The translations under genes and the position numbers were made by a program. 64,000 nt of DNA from Tomocerus qinae. Taxonomy: Eukaryota; Arthropoda; Collembola; Entomobryomorpha; Tomoceridae. Numbering within the stretch: the stretch's first letter is position 1; every line of letters begins with the position of its first letter. The stretch is from contig CM034547.1 of the NCBI GenBank assembly GCA_020055645.1, positions 47,466,409-47,530,408 of the forward strand. The letters run 5' to 3'. Shown here piece by piece: positions 12,862 to 27,100 of the stretch. The notes under the pieces were generated by a model, which was given only the letters and a program-made list of their open reading frames with translations, was not told the DNA's origin and did no database searches.

Positions 12862-15800
12862 GTAAGTTTGTGATTTACTTAGTTAAAAAATTCTTTGGTG
12901 TAGAAAATGTTTGATGTCTGTTTTGAAATACCAGCTATAAAAGCGTAGATTTCAGAAAATGTAGTCATTCATGCATTAACAAAAATTGAAGTACATGTTA
13001 GAGCATTCTGGTCTGTTGATAAAGCCTTTACATATGTATAGTAGAAGTAGACCAGTTTTTGTGAATGCTTATGGTTATAATGCAGACTATTATTATGCAC
13101 GTGCTATGATACAAATCTAGAGTGTAAAAGTTTATGTTTACTACATTGTACATTTTATGAAGACGTGTCTCCACTCGCTGAGAAAATTCATTTTGGAATG
13201 GAGTACATTTATTTGAGAAGTACGTTACTGTTACTGGATGTATATGAAATGTGTTAAGTAGTGGAAGGTGAAAGAGCTTTGAGAAAATCTATCCCGCTAT
13301 TCACTTGTTCATGTAGTAGTGCAGTACAGACATAGGAGTGTATGAAGGAATCGCTATAAAATCTTCGTCTAGATAAGCAGTATATAAAATATGGAATGGT
13401 AAAATAGAATCTGATAAGAATGAAGTTGGATTCTATCTCGGTTGTGGCAAACTTTTCTATCTTCTATTATGTGTGTCAAATTTTAGCTGAGATAAGTAAT
13501 AGTTCAGTAGATATTTTTATGTGAGTGGATGAGTTTGTCTGAGTGCGTACGTTATCAGAAGAAAGAAATAGCCAAGCAGTCGGAGAAGCAGACTTAACAA
13601 GTAAATAAGAAATAGTGCCAGTACGATGCTATTCTATGGTTGAACCACAAAAGGGTAAGTTCAACTGTCTGACATGGCTCTTCTGTATAGGTATATAAGT
13701 AGGTACTTAAAGCATATATGTGAATGTACTACACAAGGTTAGTGAGCTAGACTGAGATCCAAGCTAAATATACCTTGGCTCCTTTTAAAGTAAGTAGCGA
13801 AGTGAAAGAGTCAAGTTAAAGCAACGCAGAAAAGTAAATTGTACAATTTTACTACAAGAAGAGTTGGTAAACGCCCTTACAAACACGCACATAACTATTG
13901 CTGACTTTAAGTAGTTGTATCTGTACTGTGGTAAGGATATGCTCGGACTATATAAACTTACGAAGCTAAAGTACTCATTGTGATTTTGTACTTAAGATTA
14001 GGTATATACCTAAGGATGTATATAGCGTGTACTAGGAACAGTTCTAATACGTAATAAGGGACTACTCCGTTTGAGTGTAAAAAGATAAAGCAACTCTCGC
14101 CGACCTAAAAGATTTCCGTGGAGAAACATATATTTACATCGATCTTGACTGCATGTAGTAAGGAATGAGGCTTTTTAGAAATTTCGAGGCATTTTATTGC
14201 TCTTATAGTAGAAGGCCATTGTAGATGTCCGTTATGGCCATTTGTACCAATTGTAAAATAATATATCAACATTTAATTGTTGTTTAACTCGTATTATTTT
14301 TAGATTCTGAGTAGCCCGCTCCCTGTGGGAGAAATAGATGAAGGAAGTTGGTATTTTTAGTTGTACAATAGTATAACGCAAGGCAACATGTATCTCCATG
14401 CTGTTCCCCAAACGTTACATATATTTATTTTCATAAAATTACTTTTCTTGTGCCATGCATAGGGTTGTTTTATAATAGTTTTTAATTAAATGCCTAGTAG
14501 TCTCATGTCTTGAATTAGATATATAGTTATTTGTCGCACAAGGTGTCTATGATGATGTGTAAGTGAATACCAATACGTTACGTAGTTTCTTAAACTGACT
14601 AAGCAAAGGTAGAAAAACAAACGGTGGTAGTTTTAGGGTAAAAGGGCAGTTTACAGCTTTTCAGTTCAGTCAACTTACTGTAGGAAGCAAGATTACTAAA
14701 GTAAAGTTGATCACAGTTTTGTCTAGTCTGGTTCAGTGGAGTTCGACTTGGAAGTGAAACTTGGAGATGTAGGGAGAGTTTGCTGATTATTTCTAAATTG
14801 ATCTGAATTCGAGTCAAGTGCTTTCCTCTTCTAGCCCATAGTTTATTCGACTTTTACTGACTCTCATTTACTTGATTACTTTTGCACTATTATTGAAAAT
14901 TATCTTTTCCTCTCGGTTATGGGGGAATTGGATTGAGCTCTTGAGTAAATTTGGTAAAGGAATATATTGGTTATATTGTCGAAAGTTGCACGTTTCGTTA
15001 GCCTACAGCTATAATAAAGGGCATAGACAATGTCATTTTATAAGTTTGTAAGTGACTCTTCGGCAGAGTCTCACATCAAAAGCCAATACGCTCATAGTCA
15101 ACATTTTATTATCAGCACATAGAAAAGTTTCCCTTTTGGACGGTTGTGAGTGTAATAATGTGGAGAGTAGACACAAGTCTATAGGCACAAATTGAAAAGG
15201 GCATTGAGAGATATACCTGGCTGGTTTGCCATAAAATGGAATGCTACAGAATGTATGTCAGTATTTATGAAATAGAGATGATAGTTATTTGGTGGAGGAG
15301 TGTCCTCCTATGTACAGATAGACGTATATCTTAAATAAGGAGGAGATTCTTTTGAAATTGTCTCTGTTACTGCTACAGTGCTGATCCTTTCAATTTCTGG
15401 TGAGCTTAATCTGCATATTTTTCGCCAGATTATGCAAATACTTAAAAATTTCTTTTCACATCCCCGTTTATCACTGAGAACAAGTTAGTTTCTATTGTAG
15501 GCTTCTGTATTAATACGCACTGTTGCCTGTAATCTTCCGTTGCGAAACTAAAATTTACCACGCTCATCACCAAAGTAGAAACTAATATTTGCTCAGAGAT
15601 TGTTAAGAAGATTTCTTTTCCTCGCTTGGTTTAAGTAACGATAAATGTGTCAACAGTAGTTATTAAGAGCCTTAAAGATTTTAAAATTAATTTACTTTCT
15701 CTCAGAGCTAGTAGCTAGTTAGATCGTTACATTACACTGTGTAACTTCTTTTATTACTCCATTTACCTGCTAACTTTTTCACTAAAATTTACCTAGAAAT

Positions 15801-18758
15801 GACGAATTGTTAGCAATAGGAATGCTTCTAAGTTCCAACATCTTAGAGAAGGATTTTCATTTCTTTCCGTGATATCTCTCTACAACTTATATTTTTAGTT
15901 TTGTAGTAGCTTGTCATCGTTGTATGTAATATATTATGACTTTAAATCCCTTGGGTGACTCTTTTCTTGAGAAACTAAAGATGAAAGAACTTGTTTTCCC
16001 TTGACGGAAGTGCATTTTAGACAGAAATTAAACTCAGTATTCTCGTCTTGTCACTTAATAATTAAAACGAAGAAAAGAATATGCTGCACAAATATTTCCC
16101 CAGCGGAAAGCCATACTGAGAGCCTAATGGAAGTTTTGTGAAAGTTGAATTTCATCCTTCCCTTACATTAAGGATTACTTTTCTTCTCCAACTCATTGTC
16201 ATTCCTATCTGAAAAAATTCATCACGGTGATTATACATGCGGAATTAATTGAATAGTACCGTCTAACCAATTGAAGTGGAGCTTAAACAAATGCTCCTTT
16301 ACACAACTTGGATCTTAAAGTATACATATATCACAGATGTCCTTTATAACCTTTTCTTCATAAGTAAATCGAATATCCTGGAAAGTTCAGACATTACCGT
16401 AAGTTGATAGTTCTTATCTAACTTGTTTGTTCTATACAAATTGCATTTAATAGCAACTGCAGCCTTTGTCATTGAATTAATCCGATTTTACTTCTTTACT
16501 TCACTTAACTCAAGAGAATTCTGTCTGGTTAACGTAAATGTTAAGATACTTGAAGTGAAAGTACCTGGAATCTCTAACTAAGTAGTAGTATTGTAGAATT
16601 CCCTAACAATAGAGGGAACAAGATTGGCTCCGACTTATTCTTTTTACTTTGTTAAATGCGAAATCTTAAAAGTGCATTATAGAACAAAGACAAATTTAGG
16701 GCAATTCTCTATTTGAGTGTAAGTAGGACAAAACTTCTTAAAAATTACAGCATCATCTAGAATTCTCTTTTATCTTGTATTTCCACTTTACTCTATTAAA
16801 CTGTTATATATTCCCCCGCAATAGGTTCTACATATATTTCTCAACGTCTAATACTCTAAACAGCAATACGCAACCCAATTTATCGCATTTATACTTTTAC
16901 TGCAAACGTCACAGGGTGACCCAAAATGACAATTAGTTAACCTAATGCGCTCTAATGACACAATTATGTGGACATATTTTTACATTAGTCTAGTACTTAT
17001 GACAGGAAACTATTAATAAAAACATTTCAGTTAATCTGACGTACCGAAGCAATTCCAAAAGTTATTTAAGTCATTAAGACTTGTGTGGAGAGTTCAAAAT
17101 TCACATTTAGCATTTGAACCCACACAGCCAGTGAGTTGGTAGGATGCAAATTGTAAGTTCTGAAGTGAGAGAAACACATTTATGAATAAATTAATGCATG
17201 TACTAAGGTTACTTTGCATAGTTTGTTAATTGAGTACCTAATGTGTACACTAATAGAAAAGGACACTATAACACCACAGAAGCATTTAATATTATTACTA
17301 TACTTACTACACCCATTCCATTAACATGTTCATGAAGGTAAGCAGGAAATGCGTACGTTACTTTATGAACGAAATCTCTATTTATTTATCAAACTGAGAT
17401 CAAAAGACACACGTCATGCTGAGTAATGTAAATGTAGTTAGGTACTTGTGTAAACCACCTACGTGCATACATGTTCTATTAAAGAGGGAGCTATAATTTG
17501 GTAAATGTTCTTAACAGATTATCCTTCCGAAAATTTTGTTATTTTGAAAGGTCTAGTAGTGGTGAGTAGTGATGTAGCATTCATATTTTATTAGTCCTTT
17601 TTACTGGATGAGCATATTCACTTTCCACTTGTAGGTAAGGTTGTTACACGAGCGTATTAAGCCAATCTTTACGCCTGGGTTGAGTATGTAGAATATTTAG
17701 CTTTGATAATTTGCACATGATATGAAAACAGCTGGCTAAGCATACATAATTTACTAGCTTACAGTTCGCAAGTCGCACTATACATGTATAAATATAAAGT
17801 AGGTATGCTAAGCTACTAATGTGTAGTGCAGTATGCATGGTTTTGGCGAAACGCAATGTAAAGTAGAGTCCTTAGTTGTGCCGGTGAATGTGTTGCAGTC
17901 TCCGAACCGACTCTCATTTGATGATTAATGATTTGACGAGTTTCGGTGAATTTGTCAGTGTAGAGTGTAAGCGTCGCGAGCCGAAGTTGTACAATGTAAT
18001 TAAAAGGCTTCTCTCTCCTCCGTGTATACCCTTATCTCCAAAACACACTTTATATCAAACATATAATGCGTACTGAGATAGTTTTAGTTGGTTAGTGTAG
18101 GAGCAGGACGAGAGGGAGGTGAAGAAAGTCGGTTTGTGCTCTTCAGGTCTCATAGGCCTTCGTCTTCATTCGTGATCGTGACGTGGATGCGGATCTGGGG
18201 AAGAATTCACTTTCACTTTGCTCTCATGATTGGTTTGGGTCCATGCACTCCTTTCCGTACGGACACTTACTCGTACACTCATCCTCCTATATACCGCACT
18301 AACACCCACACCAACACTTTATGTTAGTTCTAACGAACAAAAGAGGATACTACTAGGCACTAAGCACACAAACCCTAATTCTACTACTCATCTATATAAT
18401 GGAGCGTATGTGTCTCTACAGTTTTCTGCAGTATTACAATAACGTATTTCTTTACATGTCTCTGTCTCTTGAGTGGCTCTGCCTGTCTTTTCCAAGGTTC
18501 CTATGCTCTCTTTTTGAGTCATCTGTAGTGTGTGTTAATGTTAACACTTACTTCCAACAGTAACCGACTGTGAAAGAATAAAGTAGCTAGAATCTCTAAA
18601 GACAGGACGCTGTATTTGTACACTCATTGTCAGTCAGTTTGCTTTTACAAGCACCCTTTCTCTATACTCCCCAAACTTGTAACATTATACCCCTAAAGAA
18701 AATGGAAATCTATCCTGTAACAGTAGAAAGATATAAATAAGGAGAAAGACTACTAACT

Positions 18759-18788
18759 ATATCAGATGTATGTATATCAGATGCATGT
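18759..18788. repeat. Short tandem duplication (15 bp x 2)
   Basis: The 15-base unit ATATCAGATGTATGT is followed directly by a copy with one T-to-C change. This is a small local duplication in the intron with no other feature attached. Confidence 0.7.
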
Positions 18789-19084
18789 ATACTATAGTTG
18801 TACAACTCTGTTCTATGTATTCTACTCTGTAGACTTAAGTAGTATGTTTCTTCCATTTTACTTTCCAATGGAAAAGGAGAACGTGAGAGTATGTTTATGC
18901 GTGTAAGCTAAGGTACCTAATAGTCTTCCTGGCCTTAGTCAAACAATTTGTAAGCTTTACATTACTTTTACAGATACTCTTTGCACTACACTGTTACTAT
19001 TTACATGCTCCATAAATACATAAAGATACAAGACTACTCACTTATACACTACGTACAAGGGGACTGAATTCTTTCCTTTTATTC

Positions 19085-19400
19085 TCTGTTGTCCGTGCTT
19101 TTCTCACTTTCTGAGTGTCGTCTGTCCCTGTGGCTGTGTCTTATCTTTTCTTTCTTCCCCTACTCTCTTATTTCCTCCATCTCATCTCTTCCCATCGGTT
19201 AGATTGTCTGCAGACACCTTCGGTTCATCCTCCTCTCTTTACATCTACGTCGCCCTGCTTGTCCTCTTACTCACAATTTTCCACTGCAGTTGGATTTCAT
19301 TCCGAGGGTGCTGTATCTTTTTCTTCATTCGCCTCCATGCTACACAAAACTGTCTCAGCTGTCTTCTTCCCCTCTTCTGTTCTTTTCAATTCTCAATGGT
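19085..19400. other. Pyrimidine-rich block (+ strand)
   Basis: A block of about 300 bp is strongly biased to C and T on the + strand, with runs such as CTTTCTTCCCCTACTCTC. The bias removes stop codons and creates open frames rich in Ser, Phe, Leu and Pro, so these frames are not evidence of coding. A similar block lies at 61880-62000, and purine-rich blocks on the same strand lie near 57940-58090. Confidence 0.5.
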
Positions 19401-21745
19401 GAAAATACCGAAAGAAAATTGAAAAGGACGTTTCTACTAATGTATGTGTAACTAGAGGATGTAGATACCTGACTATGTTATTTCCAAGGAAGAGAAAACT
19501 ATTACTACTACCGTATATATTATGAAGGAGATTCAAAGAAAGTTAGATAAATTCATATTTGCTAGCGTAAAGATATTGTGATAAAGGGGAATATGCAAAC
19601 TTGCGTGATGCACTCAGATCTTTCTCCACCTGAAAAGAAATGATAGAAAATTGCGTGCATTTCAAAAATTCTCTCGTGTTTTATACATACAGAGTTAAAA
19701 ATGCATACAGATAGTAAGTCGATAATGTATAGGGGACATGTTCTCTAGGATTCATGATAGAAAGTGATAGAACGAATGACTAAATAGACATTAATATAAT
19801 TAAAATTTTCCTGCTGTGTTTACCATATTGCAAAATTATATAAGTACTAATATCAATCCGAAATCTAGAGCAATTTCTGTCATTAAACCTCCAAGGTTTT
19901 AGTACAGGTAGTATAATTTTATCTGAAAGGTAACGAAAGGAGCTTAACGGTATCTATGCCTGAAATGGGAAAGGAAGGGCCGAGAAAAATTATTTAATTC
20001 GACTGTATTCCAGTTGTACCTTTATCTTATTAAAGTATGTATTTGTACAGGCGAAGAAGAAGCAATTGGATGAAGGTAGTCGTCTCATATTTTTATTTCG
20101 GAGAAAGTAGATGCCTTGGGCAGTAAAAAGATTTGAATGAGGATTTGCACGGAAGGAAGAACACATTTTACAAATATGACAAGTTTGTAGCTCATAAAAT
20201 AGTAGAGAGCAGAAATAAAATAAAATCTAAGGTCTTCCTCAAAGGTATTAGTTAGTAGTTTTATTGGTGGAAACGCTTGCAAATATGGACAGTAGATTTG
20301 AAGAAATCATGAGATTTTTTGTGCAGGAGTGCTATCCAATAGTTTGGTCATATAAGTCTTTGTAGGTAAAAGCTTTTTTTACTTTATTCTTCAAGTAGTT
20401 TTCTATGTCCTTACAAAAGAGAATATTGAGCGAGAAAGTTCGTCTTGAATTTGTTCCACTTGGTAGATCTGAAAAAGAAAGGTTGTAGTTACCTACATAT
20501 TGAGATATGGGATTGCATAGTTGCTACAGATAGAAGAAACCGGTCTATATTAATACACATGTAGGTTAGGAAGTCTGGTAATAGTTATCGTTAGATATGC
20601 ATTGGATTATAGACGATGCAAGATTTCTCTATTTTGCCGCATACCGAATACTAACCAAGGGTATACTTTAGTAATGGCCAGATATTCATTGTTATCAATG
20701 GATAGAGTGGCCATCTGAGAAACATACGTATTCTGTACACTGTATATCAAAAGTAGATCTGATTGTGAAAAACCTGAGTGGGCAAAAGTCAGTTGAGTTG
20801 TTCTGGACAGAGTTATGAGAGGGCAACGCTCTGTTGAATGCGACTCGCCCTATCTGTAGAATCCAAAGGATATTGAATGCTTTCCCCTCTTCCAGATTCC
20901 CAATCTGACTTATTTCTATCCATATCTACGCATGCTGCATATAGCTCTACGCAGTCACTCAACTCACTTAGTTAAGAATAGTGTCCAGTATCGGCTGGAG
21001 AGAATCTCAACTTGCACCGCTTCGTGCTATGAACTATTATTTCCAGAATTTGAATGTGCGTCAGTATTATGTTTTTATTTCATTGCTCTACTGCCCTGCC
21101 ACACCGCATCAACATTGTCTATCATTCTATACAATATTCCTTACCCCAGAGTTTTGTTTGGCAGTTTCTATTCAACTCTTTCTCTATCTCAACTCAAGTA
21201 AGAGTCACAAATTCACAAATCGTAGGAATAATCTAATGCGATGAGATGAGCCACTGAGTTGGACGAAGCCAGCTTAGGCTTTACAATACATAAATATATA
21301 AACTTTACTTTCCCTACCCTCCCACTTTCTCTTTCCAACTCTCTTGTTTCCCTATGACAATTCTATTACAAAGTCAGTTTTCCTTTCCCATCCATCCTCT
21401 CTACAACTTAGTAGAACCTTAGAAATCAATTATGACTCCGTCCTGTTATTACAGATTTATATCTATAAGCGGAGACCTGACTTGGATACCTAAACCAAGT
21501 TTTAAAATTTATATGAGACTTCTATTTACTCAAATCTGTAAACTGTACAATTGCTATTGCATTGCATTCCGCCTACCTAACATCTGTATTTGTAATTCTC
21601 CCTTATAATGTCACAATGCCATAATATCGATAATTTTTTTCATTTCAAAGAGTCATACGGTGGGTTGAAGGTATTATATAGTTATGAATACATAAGTTTT
21701 GACCAAAATACAATGTGCTCGTAAGTGTTGTGTAAGTGGTCTACC

Positions 21746-22113
21746 ATCGTTTGACTTCTCCTGTAATGTCCTTCTCGAAATCACCCGCTGGCCAACAAAA
21801 CATTTATCCGACCGCAAAACAATAAGTAGATATATATACACTGCATCAGAATCCACTGCCACCAGGTATTATCTCCACAATGCAATAATATCCGCTTAAG
21901 CGGGTATTAAACATTTAATAAAATCCGAATTTTCACAATTTAATCAGAAAATTCGGATTTTAATAAATGTTTATTACCCGTTTAAGCGGGTATTATTGGT
22001 GAGTTAATACCTGGTGGGAGTGAACTCTGATAACTTATGGGTTGCGGTCGGATAAATGTTTTATTCGCCACCGGGTCATTTCGAAAAGGACATTACAGGG
22101 AAAGTCAAACGAT
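21746..22113. mobile_element. Fold-back MITE, near-complete 368-bp palindrome
   Basis: The left arm starts ATCGTTTGACTTCTCCTGTA and the right arm ends with its near reverse complement, TCCCTGTAATGTCC... read inward from 22113 on the other strand. Complementarity continues almost to the centre, past the blocks CATTTATCCGACCGCAA, CACCAGGTATTA, CCGCTTAAGCGGG and AAAATCCGAATTTTC, leaving a short unpaired centre near 21937-21947. The left arm carries one extra A+T-rich stretch near 21822-21842. No transposase is encoded. I see no clear target-site duplication (flanks CTACC and ACAAT), so the superfamily is open. Similar short peptides can be read outward from both arms, but that follows from the inverted repeat. 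A transcript of the dpr intron would carry this as a long imperfect RNA hairpin. Confidence 0.85.
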
Positions 22114-25100
22114 ACAATTTCCTATAATAGACTTCAATTGGTAATAAGATCACTGTTTATTGACTTTTATTCCTCTGCCTTGACGCACCTGTTATTGTGT
22201 GCACGTGCAGCTTATGTAAAATCTTCAACGCTAACGATCGTAGGTTTTGCGACTTGCGTCAAACATAAATAGATGCATTCAATACGAGAGTTATGCAATA
22301 TAGAAATGAGTTTGTCGGAAAGGCAATATGTAGTGGCGAATTTGATCTTTCCTTCTTTCATGCCTTCAGCAGAAAATAAATAGTTGCTATAAAATATAAC
22401 CTACCGTTATATTTCCGGATATACTAAAGTTAAAAATGAGTAGATAAAAATAAGTATCTTGCATAAAGTACCTGCGTTGCGGATGGGTAGTAACATATTA
22501 CTTAACACGCTATTTTTACAGATACTAAATATAATTTTATTAGGGCTATTATTGAGTCATATAAGTGAATCATCATAACAATAAAAGTGGATTTTTAACC
22601 AATTTAATATCATCTTCTGATGCGAGGGAAGTGGCTTGAGACATCTTTTATAATGGGAATAGTCCTAGTAAAACATGTTTATAAAAAGTATGTAAATATT
22701 TATTTTACTGTAGAGAATCCCTAAGGAAGGGCAGCGTACATTGTTAAAAACCTCATGAAAGAACAGATTGCAAACAATATAGAAATAGTACGCACGTTGT
22801 GTAAACGTTAATTTATACTAGTAATTTGCAGACTTAGTGTATAAAAACAAATAACATGGGCAAGTGTGAAAGAAATCCTTCAACCAGCTGTACGAGTAAA
22901 TACTTTGGTGTTCAGTCTTTAATGCAACTGCCACGATGAGAATGTGATGGGCTTTTCGAAACACTATCAACTGTATTTCCGTCCATCTGCTGCTTTGCTT
23001 GAGAGCTGCGAACACAATAGCCACTAAATAAACGTTTTAATGGTGCTCACATATATATTATTTGCTGAGTTTTTGTTGCATTGTGTTGGAAGAGAAAAGG
23101 CATAGCGTCTAACAAATAATCAACTCCCTTTTGTTCTTCGCACATTTTATATGCTTAAATTCTAGTACCGATTGCTATGCGTATGTCTCAACTAAACAAT
23201 TCTGAATTTAGAACACGTATTTTAGTACTATATATAGTATACATTAGCTAAAGAGATGGAAAGTTTTCAGTTGTCAGATAAAAGAGATGAAAAGAATAAT
23301 TTTAAACTCCTGCTAAAACAGCACTTACAAACTCTTCCACCAATTCTAAATAGTAAGCCAGGGAAAACCTTGGTATGCTCTATCTCTATTATTTTTCATA
23401 TGTCGGTCTTCACTATTGACTACTATTGCTTTGTTGAAGCATATTAAAAAGGATTATGGATTGGTAGGTCTCTATTCTAATATATTAGATGATATTCACA
23501 TACGATCCTACTTGTCTCCTCCGACTTAAAGATTTCAAGATTCAGATGTCATCGTCAGTTTTACTTTTGTCAACTTTTGATTTTGACACACGCTGTTAAC
23601 AAAATCAAATTCAGAGTGCTAGGTTTACAAAAATATGCAAAACCATATCATTACATACTTAGAATTTCCACTTTCATGAGTGGGGTTTGCAATTTCGTGT
23701 AAAAGATGAGACTTGAATTACACTTGCGAAGGCGGACGAAGCCTTGCTGATTAAAAATCCTGACAAGTGAGTTGCGGGGGAGTTGCGGGGGAGTTTTGCT
23801 TCTCCATTTTGGAAATCGACTGATTCTGAACTGAACTAGATGACCTGCAATTGTGCACTTTAATATGCCGTTAACATTTACTTCTAAGTAACTAGAATGT
23901 AAATGTCATTTACTTCTGGTACTTTCTTGTGATCATAGAGTTCATAATTGTTCTCGTAACACAATGTTCATTCTAGCTGCGAATACTACTAATACCTCAC
24001 CTGTCACCTGTACAAAGTTCACTGTTAAATGTTTAATAATATTTGATTCAAATTAATCAGTATTAGGTGAACCATTACGTACTTAATGCATCCCCCCATA
24101 CTTATTGCTGTTTCTGATTCCTGGATTTTATACTTTGATAGGAGAACTGTGAAAGTTCTAAACGATTCTTGGGATCTGCACTGTACATATTTGTGAACGC
24201 TAAACCCTAATAGTGCACATGGTTTTGATAAAGGAACTTTCTGAGGATATTGTGCTACAGGTGAATGAATTAGATAAACAATGATTCCGTTATTATATTA
24301 GTATTACATTAGAAAGTTGTAGCATAGAATTTAGAGATACAATGAGTAGTATTTTCCAAGTCTGATGATTAGTTTGTCTTCCCGTCATGTGCCAGTGATT
24401 AGTTGACAATCCCTTTCTAAACTGTAGGGAAAAATTGATCACATCATTATTAATCCGCGTGAAACGTCACCTACTTTGATATCTGTTGGCCCATATGCTT
24501 TATTTAACAGTTATACTAATATAGCATGCGTTTTAGCTGAGTCTAAAATATTTTTCATCAATGAAATGCTTATTCGGTAGAAAACGCAGTTGAATAGATA
24601 TTCTTGTCATGCCCTGTAGGTTCTAAGTGGCATATTGTTTTTAACTAGATTAAACTGGATTTGAGGATTGGAACACAACTGTAGGACAACTTCAAGTTGC
24701 ATGATTTGTTCTTTGGGGACCACTGCACTGTAATTTAGACAGGCTATTAGAAGGCATTACTGATGTTATGAGATCATTTTGCAAGTTCAATTTAGTTCAG
24801 TTTTGGTATATTGAAGAAAGTTGTTATAGATCCTTCTGGCTGGACTATGCATAAGTATATAGCTAAGAGATGCAGGCATTCTGTTGAAATGGGTGTCATA
24901 TATTGTTAAGTTATGGCAAATGCACATTAGACACCACAACACGTCACATCAGAAGATGAGTATGCAGAAAGGAAATGCGGAACATTGTACAGTCATTGAT
25001 TTTTGACAAGACTCTGATTTGTATGCTCTGGTGCACTATTTTGACAAGTTACATAACAGAATGGTAACTTTTGTTCCCGATAGTCCACATGTAGGTTCCC

Positions 25101-25340
25101 GTACTACGATATACAGAAATTTATGGCAAATGCACATACTGCGGAACATTGTCTGAGTCTGATTTGCTGAGGATGATTGAACCCTTTGAGATTTGCGGAG
25201 GTCGGATCTGTTATCTGTTATGTGAGTTCTGATGATGTTTCTTTCTCTTGGATGCTTCTGTTTTTGTTCTCTTCTTCTATTCTACATTCTCTTTTCAGTT
25301 TCGTTGTGAGTTTTTTTCCTTTTCAATATATGTGTTTTTA

Positions 25341-26106
25341 GCTCGCCTGATAAAGCGAGCTTATAGAATCGCACAGTCCGTCCGTACGTCCGTACGTCCG
25401 TCCGTCCGTCCGTCCGTCCGTCCCCACGCTAACTTTCGAAAGCAATGACGGATATTGACCAAACTTGGCAAAAACAATGCCTACGGACCACTGACGATCC
25501 CTATTGAATTGGGGGTAAATCGGTCCATTGGTTACCGAGATACCGCGCGCTCACTTTGTCTTCATTTTGATAGTCAAAGTGATAATTTGCCATTAAATGG
25601 ACATTGGAAAGTTCAAAGGCGTTTCCTATAAATTGTTAGCGGGATAGTATAAAATATTTAAATCCGCTTCTACCAAATTTTAATTTTCTGTTGATTTACA
25701 TAGTCAACATTAATCAATTTTGATTTTCTGTTGATTTTCATAGTCAACATTAATCAATTTTGATTTTCTGTTGATTTTCATAGTCAACATTAATCAATTT
25801 TGATTTTCTGTTGATTTTCATAGTCAACATTAATCAATTTTGATTTTCTGTTGATTTACATAGTCAACATTAATCAATTTTGATTTTCTGTTGATTTTTA
25901 TAGTCAACATTAATCAATTTTGATTTTCTGTTGATTTACATAGTCAACATTAATCAATTTTGATTTTCTGTTGATTTTCATAGTCAACATTAATCAATTT
26001 TGATTTTCTGTTGATTTTCATAGTCAACATTAATCAATTTTGTTTTTCTATTGATTTTTCAAATAATATAGCTTCGTTTCCTTATAATATCAATATCTGA
26101 ATTTTA
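25341..26106 (+). repeat. Composite repeat unit 1 (divergent, nine homogeneous 40-bp units)
   Basis: This first unit has the intact short hairpin GCTCGC...GCGAGC at its left end, a long GTCC microsatellite (about 25377-25424), the conserved block, and nine nearly identical 40-bp units from about 25675 to 26040. Its last part (ATAGCTTCGTTTCCTTATAA) also occurs at the end of the whole region (about 29420), so it keeps part of the true right end. It differs from units 2-4 throughout the conserved block and looks like a separate subfamily or insertion. Confidence 0.8.
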
Positions 26107-27100
26107 GCTCGCCTGAATAAGGCAGCTTATAGAACCGCACAGTCTGTCCGTACGTCCGTACGTCCGTCCGTCCGTCCGTCCGTACCCACGATAACTTTCG
26201 AAAGCAATGATGGATATTGACCAAACTTGGCATAAACTATGCCTATGGACTGGTGACGAACCCTATTGATTTTGGTTCAAATCGGTCCATAAGTTGCTGA
26301 GATACCGCGCGCTCACTTTGTCTTTATTTGATAGTCAAAGCAGAAAATGGGCCATAAAAATTTCAATTGTGTTTCCTATTAATTGTTAGCGGGATAGTAT
26401 AAAATATTTAACTCTGCTTCGACCATATTTAAAATTTTATAATAACGTAAATAAAACTGCAAAATAAACATCATAGGACGAAAATAAATCAATTTCGCAT
26501 TTATATTCAAATTGATAGTCAAATATCCATTTTGCGATTTCTTTTTAATTTTAATAGTCATTATTAACCGAATTTAAATTTCTGTTGATTTTAATACTCA
26601 TAATCAATCAAAGTTGAATATCTGATGATTTTCATAGTAAACATTAATGTGCTTTGATTTTCTGTTGATTTTCATAGTCAACATTAATGTGCTTTGATTT
26701 TCTGTTGATTTTCTTAATCAACATTAATCAATTTTGATTTTCTGTTGATTTTCGTAGTCAACATTATTGTACTTTGATTTTCTGTTGAATTTTATAGTCA
26801 ACATTAATGTACTTTGATTTTATGTTGATTTTATAGTCAACATTAATGTACTTTGATTTTTGGTTGATTTTGATTGTCAACATTAATCAATTTTGATTTT
26901 CTTTTGATTTTGATACTCAATATTAATTAATTTTGATTTTCTTTTGATTTTGATACCCAATATTAAATAATTTTGATTTTGTTTTGATTTTGATACTCAA
27001 TATTATATTAATTTTGATTTTTTGTTGATTTTGATAGACAACATTAATCAATTTTGATTTTCTGTTGATTTAATAGTTAATACACTACCACAAATTTTTA
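26107..27100 (+). repeat. Composite repeat unit 2 (994 bp, 12 hairpin units)
   Basis: The unit has a left end, a GTCC/GTAC microsatellite, the conserved block, an A+T-rich spacer, then 12 variant copies of the 40-bp unit plus a partial copy. It ends in ACTACCACAAATTTTTA, directly joined to the next left end. The order of variant 40-bp copies matches units 3 and 4, which shows duplication of the entire higher-order unit followed by gain or loss of internal copies. Confidence 0.85.

Noticed and set aside
17888-18327. G+C-richer stretch with two consecutive open frames as an alternative dpr exon
   Set aside because: No Ig or signal-peptide character and no convincing acceptor/donor pair in frame.
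21674-22272. Two similar short peptides (RSDKCF...TLQ.KSND) on opposite strands as a duplicated gene
   Set aside because: They are read outward from the two arms of the fold-back element, so the similarity follows from the inverted repeat.
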